DNA of 64,000 bases, taken from NCBI RefSeq assembly GCF_014172405.1, contig NZ_WNXC01000001.1, positions 930,001 to 994,000 of the forward strand, read 5' to 3'. Below the pieces are notes generated by a model that worked only from the letters and a program-made list of their open reading frames with translations, had not been told where the DNA came from and searched no databases. The DNA is from Pedobacter gandavensis. Lineage in GTDB: Bacteria; Bacteroidota; Bacteroidia; Sphingobacteriales; Sphingobacteriaceae. Shown here piece by piece: positions 27,694 to 35,069 of this stretch (the stretch's first letter is position 1; each line of letters begins with the position of its first letter). The position numbers and the translations under genes are program-made.

Positions 27694-28914
27694 TTATCTA
27701 AGCTTGTCGATTCTAAGGATGAAATCTGTATTTCCAGCAAGCTGCATCCCCTTCGTTAAGGCAGCAGTTTTAAGGTCGTACTTCCAAATGTAATTCCCTT
27801 CTGATGATGAGTTTACCGAGATGTAAGCGATGTTATCCTTTAAGAGTACACATTCCCTTCTTGTCCCTTTATCTAAAGGAAGTGCTAGTTTCTGAAGCAC
27901 TTGATTATTTTTCACATCGACCAGGTAAAACTCGAAATGAGGAGTGCTGTAATGATCTCCAAGACCTTTGAACAAGTCTTTTCGCTCTGCTCTAACGATT
28001 GCTTTGTCAGCTCCGACAGACCACATTCCATAGGCATGATTTCCGATTGCGGATGATAAATTGAAAAAATAATGAGGATCAGCTACTGTGGAATTCTTGT
28101 TGATTCTCATGATCGCGGTAGACAATTCCGGGCGATTACCCAAAGCAATCCCTGGGCAATCCATGAAATAGAAATCTCCCTGCGCATCCTGAAAAGCGGA
28201 AGTTTGCACGGTATTTACTCCTCCTGGATAGGTAGAACGCGTATCCTTGACTGTCTTTACCGCTGTCATTTCCGGATAGTTCAGTGTTGTAATGTAGGTG
28301 GTATCGCTGGTTGTATAATTAGATACGCCGATTTGCTGATGGTAAGTGTATCCCAGCAATAGCTGAGCACCCTGTCTTTTGACAAAGCCAACCGACATGT
28401 TATCGAATCGTCCGGTAGGTACCGGGATTTCCATATTTCCTGCGCGAATTGGCTTCATCGCATTGGTTTGAATCATGGTATACCTGACTTGCTTAAAATC
28501 CGGATTCGCTAAACCGGTAAGCAATAAAGTATCTCCTCCCAGCCATTGGTAGTTTTCAATTGAAAACTGTGCTAAAGGCATAGATTGAATTTCCTGAAGT
28601 TGATGTTCTTTGATTGCGTATTTGATCAATGACGTCTTTTTCCTGTTGAGGTAGTAATAGTAGCCGTTTTTCACCATCACACTGCGATCCATCTCTCTGG
28701 TATTCAACTCAGCACCATCGCGATCAGGTGTTAAGCGGCCTGAATCCAGCTGATTGGTCTCCAGGAGGTATTCCTTCCCGTCTTTTCCCAGGATATAAAT
28801 GCTGTATTTATGCTGTCCTTCCTCCCCTGATATTAAAGACTTTTCCCTACATCCAAAAAGACCAGACAGTGCTATCAATAGAAAAAACAGGGAACGCTTA
28901 GATCTTGAATTCAT
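27694..28914 (-). CDS. DUF4374 lipoprotein (XusB-like), first copy
   Basis: 406 residues. The lipobox is LFGC (Cys22) followed by REKS. The same propeller-like repeats as the copy at 23974 are seen (ENYQWLGGDTLLLTG, SVGFVKRQGAQLLLGYTY, AQGDFYFMDCPG, GADKAIVRAERK, DNIAYISVN), but sequence identity between the copies is only moderate by eye. Its start overlaps the end of fecR by 17 bases, so translation is coupled to the anti-sigma gene. It precedes the TonB receptor gene by 63 bp. It probably binds a ferric siderophore at the cell surface, by analogy with XusB. Confidence 0.85.
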   Translation of the reverse strand: MNSRSKRSLFFLLIALSGLFGCREKSLISGEEGQHKYSIYILGKDGKEYLLETNQLDSGRLTPDRDGAELNTREMDRSVMVKNGYYYYLNRKKTSLIKYAIKEHQLQEIQSMPLAQFSIENYQWLGGDTLLLTGLANPDFKQVRYTMIQTNAMKPIRAGNMEIPVPTGRFDNMSVGFVKRQGAQLLLGYTYHQQIGVSNYTTSDTTYITTLNYPEMTAVKTVKDTRSTYPGGVNTVQTSAFQDAQGDFYFMDCPGIALGNRPELSTAIMRINKNSTVADPHYFFNLSSAIGNHAYGMWSVGADKAIVRAERKDLFKGLGDHYSTPHFEFYLVDVKNNQVLQKLALPLDKGTRRECVLLKDNIAYISVNSSSEGNYIWKYDLKTAALTKGMQLAGNTDFILRIDKLR

Positions 28915-29581
28915 TGATAATTTGCTTTTGAAGTACCGGAGGAAGATCCATCAGGTTTTTTTCGCTAACAATAATCTGCTCAGTTCCTTCTTTGCCTTTG
29001 AGTATGATATAAGTTTGATCTTTTTTGAAAGTGACCTTTTTAGGGCTACCTTCAAAACTAAGCGTGATGTCTTTTTTAGGAGAGAAAAGTATGCTTCCAG
29101 CCAGATTGACCACCCCAGTGAGGTTGTCAATTTTAGCAGAAGTGTTGGTGCCCACCGAAAGGGCATAATCGCTTACTTCCAGGTGATGAACTTTTATGGC
29201 AGAAGTGTTGTTCACCGATACCAATGCAGGCTCATTTTGTGCACTGTTTTTCTGCAATTGCACCATACCTAATCCCGATAGTCCGATCACCAGGGTAGCC
29301 GCTACCGCTCCCATCCAAAAGTTTAGCCTAGGTTTTTCTGTAGCTGGTATTTTTATCGATACCGTTTTAGCCTCTTGGGCCGTAGAAAGCTCTTCTGATG
29401 GAAGAAAATCCTCGATTCCTTTCCAGATATCCGCTTTATGTGCTGCTTTAGACTCGCCCAATGGCAACTGAAGCCCTTCATCCGTATGGTTGGAAAATAA
29501 CCAGGCCTCCACAGCATCACGTTCTTCTGTGCTGCATGCATTTCGGTGGTATTTTTCTATGAGGTCTTTGTTGATGTTCAT
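28898..29581 (-). CDS. FecR-family anti-sigma factor, short form
   Basis: 227 residues. The N-terminal cytoplasmic part carries the usual FecR start (LIEKYHRNACSTEERDAVEAWL), followed by a transmembrane helix (about 86-106: FWMGAVAATLVIGLSGLGMV) and a periplasmic beta-rich part. Bacteroidota FecR proteins are typically about 300-400 residues, so the periplasmic part is short and lacks much of the usual C-terminal domain. It should hold the sigma factor encoded upstream at the membrane. The gene overlaps the first DUF4374 gene by 17 bases. Confidence 0.8.
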   Translation of the reverse strand: MNINKDLIEKYHRNACSTEERDAVEAWLFSNHTDEGLQLPLGESKAAHKADIWKGIEDFLPSEELSTAQEAKTVSIKIPATEKPRLNFWMGAVAATLVIGLSGLGMVQLQKNSAQNEPALVSVNNTSAIKVHHLEVSDYALSVGTNTSAKIDNLTGVVNLAGSILFSPKKDITLSFEGSPKKVTFKKDQTYIILKGKEGTEQIIVSEKNLMDLPPVLQKQIINEFKI

Positions 29582-29672
29582 TTCGGTGTTTAAAGCCTGC
29601 TTAAATGGATTACAAACTTATATAAAATATAAGTAGCATAACAACGGACTTTCCGTAATAGCAAAGTTATAT

Positions 29673-30218
29673 TTATTCAGAATAATTGGCAAGGCGGGTT
29701 CTTAGGGCAGCTAAGCTTTTGGTAATGTGGTATTCTACGGCGCGTTCAGAGATCAATAAGGCAACCGCAATTTCTTTGTTACTCATGCCTTGCTCCCGAC
29801 TCATCCGATAGACTTTTTTACACTGACAAGGTAGCGTATCGACCAGCAGATTGACACTTTCCTTGAGGTTATTGTAATTAATATGTTCTTCTGTACAATT
29901 GGAAGAGTGGCTACAATCCTGGTATTTAAGACAGATGTGCTTCTCACGGCTCACTTTATTACGGATGTATTCGAAAGTTTTAAACTTAGCAGATCGGATG
30001 AGGTAGTTACTTACATGCTCTAATTCCAGCTCTGCTCTCCTTTCCCATAGTGACTTGAAAATATCCTGAACCATTTCTTTTGCCGATTCAATGTCTCTGA
30101 TATTGTTGTAACATACCGCATAAACCTTGTCCCAGTACATATTGTAGATGGTTTCAAAAGTTTGTCGGTTGATACGTGTGGTCGTATCAGTGGCGGTTAT
30201 GTTTGTTTTTTCTGGCAA
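29673..30218 (-). CDS. ECF sigma factor (FecI-like) with a cysteine-rich linker
   Basis: 181 residues. Sigma region 2 includes FETIYNMYWDKVYAVCYN and SAKEMVQDIFKSLWERR; region 4 includes MSNKEIAVALLISERAVEYHITKSLAALR. This is the FecI-type ECF family that Bacteroidota use to run TonB-receptor operons. Unusually it has six cysteines: Cys36, Cys96, Cys102, Cys108 (with His95 and His104 close by) in the linker between regions 2 and 4, and Cys131/Cys133 at the start of region 4. That might mean metal or redox sensing. It is the first gene of the iron operon, with a good promoter upstream. Confidence 0.88.
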   Translation of the reverse strand: MPEKTNITATDTTTRINRQTFETIYNMYWDKVYAVCYNNIRDIESAKEMVQDIFKSLWERRAELELEHVSNYLIRSAKFKTFEYIRNKVSREKHICLKYQDCSHSSNCTEEHINYNNLKESVNLLVDTLPCQCKKVYRMSREQGMSNKEIAVALLISERAVEYHITKSLAALRTRLANYSE

Positions 30219-30240
30219 AATTGGAGTTGACTACTTGCGG

Positions 30241-30270
30241 CAAATATATGTTATTTAGATTAATTACAAA
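30241..30270 (-). promoter_or_regulatory. Promoter of the iron operon
   Basis: On the minus strand TTTG (30270-30267), an 18-bp spacer and TATATTTG (30248-30241) fit the Bacteroidota promoter consensus at its normal spacing, 23 bp before the sigma gene start. Confidence 0.6.
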
Positions 30271-30296
30271 CAATGAGTACTAAATATTTAAACAAA

Positions 30297-30328
30297 ACAG
30301 GCCGATCCTGGTTAAAGGATCGGCCTGT
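30297..30328 (-). terminator. Terminator of the map gene
   Basis: ACAGGCCGATCC and GGATCGGCCTGT form a perfect 12-bp stem with an 8-nt loop, followed on the minus strand by T-rich sequence. Confidence 0.8.
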
Positions 30329-30354
30329 GAATGATTTTAGATCTATGCTAGCTA

Positions 30355-31161
30355 TTAGTTGTAATAGCTGCTGTTTAGATTTGTATTTGCCTTTTCTGCT
30401 GCTTCAATTGGTGTATAGTCGGAAAGTATGATGGGAGCACCTTTCTTAACGCATACATTGTGTTCGAAGTGAACTGCTGGTAAACCATCTTCTGTAGAGA
30501 TCGTCCAACCATCTTCTTCAGTAAAGATATGGCGACTACCCATAGTGATCATCGGCTCAATTGCCAATACCATGTTTTCAGTTAGTTTTTTACCACTTCC
30601 TTTTCTACCGTAATTTGGAACCTGAGGATCTTCATGCATCTCTCTACCTACCCCATGTCCAACCATTTCACGCACTACGCCGTAACCATGTTTGCCGTTG
30701 GTATATTGTTCTATCGCATAACCGATGTCGCCGGTACGGTTGCCCACTACTGCCTGCTCGATTCCGATATAAAGTGATTCTTTGGTAATTCTAACCAGAT
30801 CCAATACTTTCTGATCTACCTCACCCATGATAAAGGTGTAAGCATGATCGCCATGGAAACCATTTTTCGCAACAACAGTATCAATTGATACTACATCACC
30901 TTCTTTTATAATATATTCACTCGGGAAACCATGAACAACCTGTTCATTTATAGAAATACACAGGGTGTAAGGAAAACCGTGATAACCTTTACAAGATGGA
31001 ATCGCCCCATTGTCCCTGATAAACTGCTCCGCCATTACATCAAGTGATAGTGTGGTGATTCCTGGTTTAAGAATCTTTGCCACTTCTGTAATTGTAGCAC
31101 TTACTAGTAAACAACTTTCACGTTGAATCTCAACTTCTTCATCCGTCTTATACATACTCAT
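30355..31161 (-). CDS. map: Type I methionyl aminopeptidase
   Basis: 268 residues, a usual length for type I. The enzyme removes the initiator methionine from new proteins in the cytoplasm, using two metal ions. All five ligand positions are seen: Asp94 (VSIDTV), Asp105 (GFHGDHAY), His169 (MVGHGVG), Glu202 (LAIEPM) and Glu233 (HFEHNV). It is monocistronic, with a -7 box (TATCTTTG) 66 bp upstream and its own terminator. A C-terminal extension of about 20 residues after the catalytic core is a little unusual but minor. Confidence 0.93.
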   Translation of the reverse strand: MSMYKTDEEVEIQRESCLLVSATITEVAKILKPGITTLSLDVMAEQFIRDNGAIPSCKGYHGFPYTLCISINEQVVHGFPSEYIIKEGDVVSIDTVVAKNGFHGDHAYTFIMGEVDQKVLDLVRITKESLYIGIEQAVVGNRTGDIGYAIEQYTNGKHGYGVVREMVGHGVGREMHEDPQVPNYGRKGSGKKLTENMVLAIEPMITMGSRHIFTEEDGWTISTEDGLPAVHFEHNVCVKKGAPIILSDYTPIEAAEKANTNLNSSYYN

Positions 31162-31226
31162 TTTGTTATTTTGTACTGAATAACCTTTCGCCTATTCAGA
31201 AGATTTGTTTTTTATGTTTAGAAATA

Positions 31227-31234
31227 CAAAGATA
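31227..31234 (-). promoter_or_regulatory. -7 element of map
   Basis: TATCTTTG on the minus strand (CAAAGATA on plus) matches TAnnTTTG and lies 66 bp before the map start. The -33 partner is weak. Confidence 0.45.
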
Positions 31235-31326
31235 TGGGAAGTATGATATTTCTAGGAAAATAATATACATATCCGTGTAATTTCATGAAAAATGAGATAA
31301 AGTACTTACCATCAAATGATTTACTC

Positions 31327-31360
31327 AAAAACCTTGTTTTAGGGCTGTAAACAAGGTTTT
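31327..31360. terminator. Isolated hairpin between map and tRNA-Lys
   Basis: AAAACCTTGTTT and AAACAAGGTTTT form a perfect 12-bp stem with a 10-nt loop and a T-run. No gene ends nearby on either strand, so it may be an orphan terminator of a lost gene. The rest of 31162-31480 shows only AT-rich sequence apart from the map promoter. Confidence 0.45.
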
Positions 31361-31486
31361 CTTAGGAAATTGAAATTATTTAAAGGGAGCTAAAATAATT
31401 GGAAAATTATTTAACTCAGCTACAGCGCATTAACAGAGAAAACCATCTTTTTAATAGCACCAGGGCAGTTTTTACATAATAATTTC

Positions 31487-31494
31487 TATCTTTG
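31487..31494 (+). promoter_or_regulatory. -7 element of tRNA-Lys
   Basis: TATCTTTG fits the Bacteroidota -7 consensus and lies 26 bp ahead of the tRNA. Confidence 0.5.
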
Positions 31495-31520
31495 CAATAC
31501 CAAACAACGAAATAATAATT

Positions 31521-31593
31521 GATTCCGTAGCTCAGCTGGTAGAGCATTACACTTTTAATGTAGTGGTCCTGGGTTCGAATCCCAGCGGGATCA
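31521..31593 (+). tRNA. tRNA-Lys (anticodon TTT)
   Basis: The cloverleaf is complete: acceptor GATTCCG pairs with CGGGATC (one G-T pair), D-arm GCTC..GAGC, anticodon loop ACTTTTAAT with anticodon TTT, and T-arm CTGGGTTCGAATCCCAG. The discriminator base is A at 31593 and the CCA end is not encoded. A terminator hairpin follows immediately. Its 3' half is repeated in degenerate form at 36548. Confidence 0.97.
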
Positions 31594-31595
31594 CA

Positions 31596-31623
31596 AAAAG
31601 CCTTAGAGAAATCTGAGGCTTTT
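31596..31623 (+). terminator. Terminator of tRNA-Lys
   Basis: AAAAGCCT and AGGCTTTT arms enclose TTAGAGAAATCTG-type sequence, directly after the tRNA. The same sequence plan recurs at 36569-36597. Confidence 0.7.
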
Positions 31624-31760
31624 CTGTTATAACTCTATTTTCAGTGCGATAAACAGGGTTTTTCAATTTTAGAGCTAACCTACATTTATTCTTTTGATGT
31701 TCTAGGCCGTTACTCTATTGAATGCTGTTTTGGTTTTATCATAGTAATTTTGGGCCTTTC

Positions 31761-33050
31761 TTAATCCAATTCTTTCGCCAGTTTTCTTTGTTCAATATAT
31801 TTACCCCAAAGCATTTTTGTCGAGGGATCTTCCCAAGGCCATTTTACACCTTCTCTACTCTTGTATGGAATAACGTTTAAGGCCACCCTTGAGTCATTGT
31901 CTGATAAAAATCTGGAAACAGCTCTTACTTCTTTGGATGTCACAGGTTCTCCTTTGAGTTTATTACCAAAAAAGGAAAGAGGAACTTTTACTTCTTTACC
32001 AACTACCTTTGAAGAGTCCAAATCATCTAGAGTAAAATGAATCCTCTTTGTAGTTGAATTCGGAGCTAAAGTAAGACCATTTTTACATGCTCGTACACAT
32101 CCTCTATATGTTCGAGCCTGAATAATTAATTCTTGGGTTGGATTTTTCAAATCTATGGCAGGGTCTTGCGATTCGAGGCCTTTGAAAAGTTTGTCATTTG
32201 ACCATTTAAAGACTTCAACAATATATGGGCTTGATTTTTCTAGGTGTAGCAAGGTAAATTCTAAATTTTTTAATTCTCCTTGTAATTGAAATACCCCTTG
32301 AGATTGAAGGATTTTATTTGCTAAATCATTTCTTCTACCCATAAACTGATTTGCTTGTGAGATGACTGATTCCTTTGATTCTAAGTCTTTTTTCTTGTCT
32401 CCAATTTCTTTTAACAATACATCTCTTTTTTTGTCGAGATTATTATTAAAATCACTTTCATCCTTATAGTTTAATGGATCTGCAAATCCAATCAGATCAT
32501 TAGCGGTATCAATTATATTATCTTCATATTTACTTTCACTCACAGGTATTACATCGTAAAATTCTGCTCTATTTTCGCTTCTACCATATATCAAATCTCC
32601 CGATTTGAATTCTTCTTCGAACTTTTTGTCTTGGTGATCATGACCGTTAGGAATAACAATAGGAAAAGTGATTCCCCTTGTCTTATAGAGTGCAATAATT
32701 AGATCGGCTTTAACCTCTTCAGATAAATCTTTTTCATCAAGTAGTTTTGACAGCTCTTCTTCGGTTAGTTTATCTGTATCAACAGTATTTCCGTTAATTT
32801 TAATTTCCTTTAGCTGAACTATTTTATTGTCAATTGCAGAAACTGATTTTGATGTACCACCTTCTGTCGATTTCAGAGGAAATGCATGCAATCTGTTGTT
32901 AGCCAACTCTTGTAATTTTCTTTGTGCAATAGCTTCAGGTCGATTATCCACAAACTGAAAAGTAGGTTTACTAGCACCATTATGGGGTGTCAAATTGTTG
33001 GCAACCGCATGACTTTTGTTTACGTTGTTTTTGTCGGCGTAACTGTTCAT
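31761..33050 (-). CDS. Putative eCIS-associated or polymorphic-toxin-like effector
   Basis: 429 residues, no signal peptide. The N-terminus (residues about 29-52) contains FQFVDNRPEAIAQRKLQE followed by LANN, a leader wording I know from Bacteroidota DUF4157 (eCIS core) proteins and related payload proteins; a VQL-type site follows near residue 79. There is no visible DUF4157 HExxH domain here. The middle is Lys/Glu-rich and predicted coiled (about 195-290). The C-terminal part (KRIHFTLDDLDSSKVVGK, VTSKEVRAVSRFL) resembles toxin C-termini of Bacteroidota polymorphic proteins but I cannot name an activity. It stands alone on the minus strand next to tRNA-Lys; no secretion gene or immunity gene is recognisable beside it. 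Confidence 0.55.
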   Translation of the reverse strand: MNSYADKNNVNKSHAVANNLTPHNGASKPTFQFVDNRPEAIAQRKLQELANNRLHAFPLKSTEGGTSKSVSAIDNKIVQLKEIKINGNTVDTDKLTEEELSKLLDEKDLSEEVKADLIIALYKTRGITFPIVIPNGHDHQDKKFEEEFKSGDLIYGRSENRAEFYDVIPVSESKYEDNIIDTANDLIGFADPLNYKDESDFNNNLDKKRDVLLKEIGDKKKDLESKESVISQANQFMGRRNDLANKILQSQGVFQLQGELKNLEFTLLHLEKSSPYIVEVFKWSNDKLFKGLESQDPAIDLKNPTQELIIQARTYRGCVRACKNGLTLAPNSTTKRIHFTLDDLDSSKVVGKEVKVPLSFFGNKLKGEPVTSKEVRAVSRFLSDNDSRVALNVIPYKSREGVKWPWEDPSTKMLWGKYIEQRKLAKELD

Positions 33051-33084
33051 TAGTATTGTCTTTCTAAAATTACCTTTATCAATT

Positions 33085-33270
33085 ATGCAAAATAAAGATA
33101 ATGAACCTTCTCCAGTCCAACACTATGTATCTATTTTAAATACAAGCAATTGCCATCCTATAAACCTTATCCTAACTGAAGGACATTCTTTGAATAATTT
33201 CTTTGAACTTGATACTTTAAAGTCTTATCTTTTCAGTGAATCCGAAAGTAAAGGTAAAGCGATATTGTAG
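33085..33270 (+). CDS. Possible small protein, unknown
   Basis: 61 residues (MQNKDNEPSPVQHYVSIL...), no signal, no membrane segment, no recognised domain. It is divergent from the effector-like gene 34 bp away, a position where a small immunity partner could lie, but such partners are normally co-directional. The rest of the 311-bp gap shows nothing else. It may be a chance ORF. Confidence 0.25.
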   Translation: MQNKDNEPSPVQHYVSILNTSNCHPINLILTEGHSLNNFFELDTLKSYLFSESESKGKAIL

Positions 33271-33362
33271 ACCTATTTGACGGATAACATAGCACCAGAA
33301 TATCATATTTAATGATTACAAAATTCAACCTAAGTTTATCTCAATAACCAACCAGACCTACA

Positions 33363-34790
33363 ATGAACACAATTAACGAAATCTTGGAAACCATCCGCCC
33401 GAACAGAAGCGCTTTATTTGGTTTTTTCAGTATGATGCCAAAAGGCGGAGACCTTCACCACCACTATTCCGGATCGATTTATACAGAAAGTTATATCGAT
33501 TATGTTTTCCAAAAAGACTTTTTCATTAATGAAGTAACGCTGGAACTAGCCAAAGATATTTCCACCTTACCAGCAGAGATTCAAAAAGAATGGAAAAAAA
33601 TCAGCCAGGTTATCAACAAAGAAAAGCTCAAGTTAAGTCTTTTACGTGCTTGGTCTATTAAAGATTTTGTGAAAGGAAGCCAGTCTGGTGACGAACATTT
33701 TTTTGCCACATTCACCCAGTTTAACCTTCCCAGTAAGGAAGATTATATTAATGGCTTAAATGAGCTTAAGCGACGTGCGCTGAATCAGAAAATTTCTTAC
33801 CTCGAAACCATATTCATCACACTAAGCACAAAAGACATACAACTGCCAAACGAAACAGAACTCGACAAACAGTTCCTGGACATTCAAAAAACAAAAGACA
33901 CTGGCGCCCTAAACCTAGAACTCGAAAAAATCTTTAAGGAATATCTACAGCCAGTTACGACCGCCGCAAATGAACATACTAGGAAGGTTGAAAAGCTCCA
34001 TGCAGACAGTCAAGTAGAGACCAACGGTTTTGTACTTCGTTTCCAGAACTATGTAGCCAGGTATAAGCAGCCTATAGATGTTTTTATTGAACTATTTGCC
34101 TGTTTTCACTCCAGTGATAACTCAAACCTGATTTCAGGTGTCAATATTGTCGCAGCTGAAAATGGAGAGACTTCCATGAGAGATTATTGGCTGCATACAA
34201 TGTTCTTCAAATTTTTGGAAGGTAAATACCCCAAAGTAAGATATGCAGTCCATGCTGGGGAATTGGTTGGTGGAATGGTACAACCGGAAAACTTGGGTAC
34301 CCACATCAGGCAGACTCTAATCCTTGATAATCTTACCCGTATTGGTCATGCAGTCGATATCATCTATGATAATGATTTCATTAACACCATTCGAAAGCTA
34401 CAGGCGAAAAAAACAGTGATTGAAATCAACTTGTCGAGCAACGAATTTATCCTTGGTGTTGCCAATGATTTACACCCGGTGGAAATCTATTATAGAAACC
34501 ATATTCCAATCGTAATTTGCACTGATGATGAGGGAGTACTTCGTACAAGTATTACCGAGCAATACGTTCTGCTTGCCCACCGGTACAAACTTAGTTATGA
34601 TGAAATCAAAGAAGTTGTCACCAACTCCATTACTTATTCCAATCTCGAAGATGGGAAAATAAAGACCCAGCTACTGGAAAAACTGGATTCTGATTTTAAA
34701 GAATTTGAAAAAAACATTTTGGAGTTCTATCAGCCTATCGTCTTGGAAAAGGATAATTTTACAGCGCTTAAATTTATGAGTCTGAGCTAA
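33363..34790 (+). CDS. Adenosine deaminase family protein
   Basis: 475 residues, longer than bacterial Add (about 330). The zinc-site motifs are all present: LHHHYSGS (His32 and His34), YAVHAGEL, RIGHAVDI and CTDDEG. The larger size comes from an N-terminal extension and an insertion between the first strand and the catalytic region, as in adenosine deaminase-like growth-factor type proteins. It should deaminate adenosine or a related purine nucleoside. No signal peptide is seen, so it is probably cytoplasmic. It lies inside the stretch between the two tRNA-Lys 3' repeats. Confidence 0.85.
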   Translation: MNTINEILETIRPNRSALFGFFSMMPKGGDLHHHYSGSIYTESYIDYVFQKDFFINEVTLELAKDISTLPAEIQKEWKKISQVINKEKLKLSLLRAWSIKDFVKGSQSGDEHFFATFTQFNLPSKEDYINGLNELKRRALNQKISYLETIFITLSTKDIQLPNETELDKQFLDIQKTKDTGALNLELEKIFKEYLQPVTTAANEHTRKVEKLHADSQVETNGFVLRFQNYVARYKQPIDVFIELFACFHSSDNSNLISGVNIVAAENGETSMRDYWLHTMFFKFLEGKYPKVRYAVHAGELVGGMVQPENLGTHIRQTLILDNLTRIGHAVDIIYDNDFINTIRKLQAKKTVIEINLSSNEFILGVANDLHPVEIYYRNHIPIVICTDDEGVLRTSITEQYVLLAHRYKLSYDEIKEVVTNSITYSNLEDGKIKTQLLEKLDSDFKEFEKNILEFYQPIVLEKDNFTALKFMSLS

Positions 34791-34825
34791 TCAGCAACTT
34801 CACATGATCTAAAATCAAAACAGAG

Positions 34826-34859
34826 AAAAAGGCCGTTAATCGAAAGACAAACGGCTTTT
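34826..34859 (+). terminator. Probable terminator after the deaminase gene
   Basis: AAAAAGGCCGTT pairs with AACGGCTTTT (one bulged base), ending in a T-run about 36 bp after the stop. Confidence 0.6.
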
Positions 34860-34943
34860 GTACTTTTAAAAGAATGTTATAAAAAGCAAGCCAACACCAC
34901 CCTGCAAATAATTGAAAAACAACACTTTGCAATTACTCGTACT

Positions 34944-34951
34944 TATCTTTG
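34944..34951 (+). promoter_or_regulatory. -7 element ahead of the serine hydrolase
   Basis: TATCTTTG fits TAnnTTTG; a TTTG at 34926 lies somewhat closer than the ideal spacing. It implies a leader of about 110 nt to the ATG at 35070. Confidence 0.4.
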
Positions 34952-35069
34952 TAACTATTCGAACTTGTTTTTTGAAACAAATGCGTACGACTATTTTTAT
35001 TCGGTCGCACAGCGCCAGTTTCTTCCCCATGTTTGTATCGAAATGATTTTTAACATAAAATTCGATACC

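Noticed and set aside
34965..35069. Longer start for the serine hydrolase
   Set aside because: The extra 35 residues would bury the lipoprotein signal; the ATG at 35070 gives a clean lipobox.
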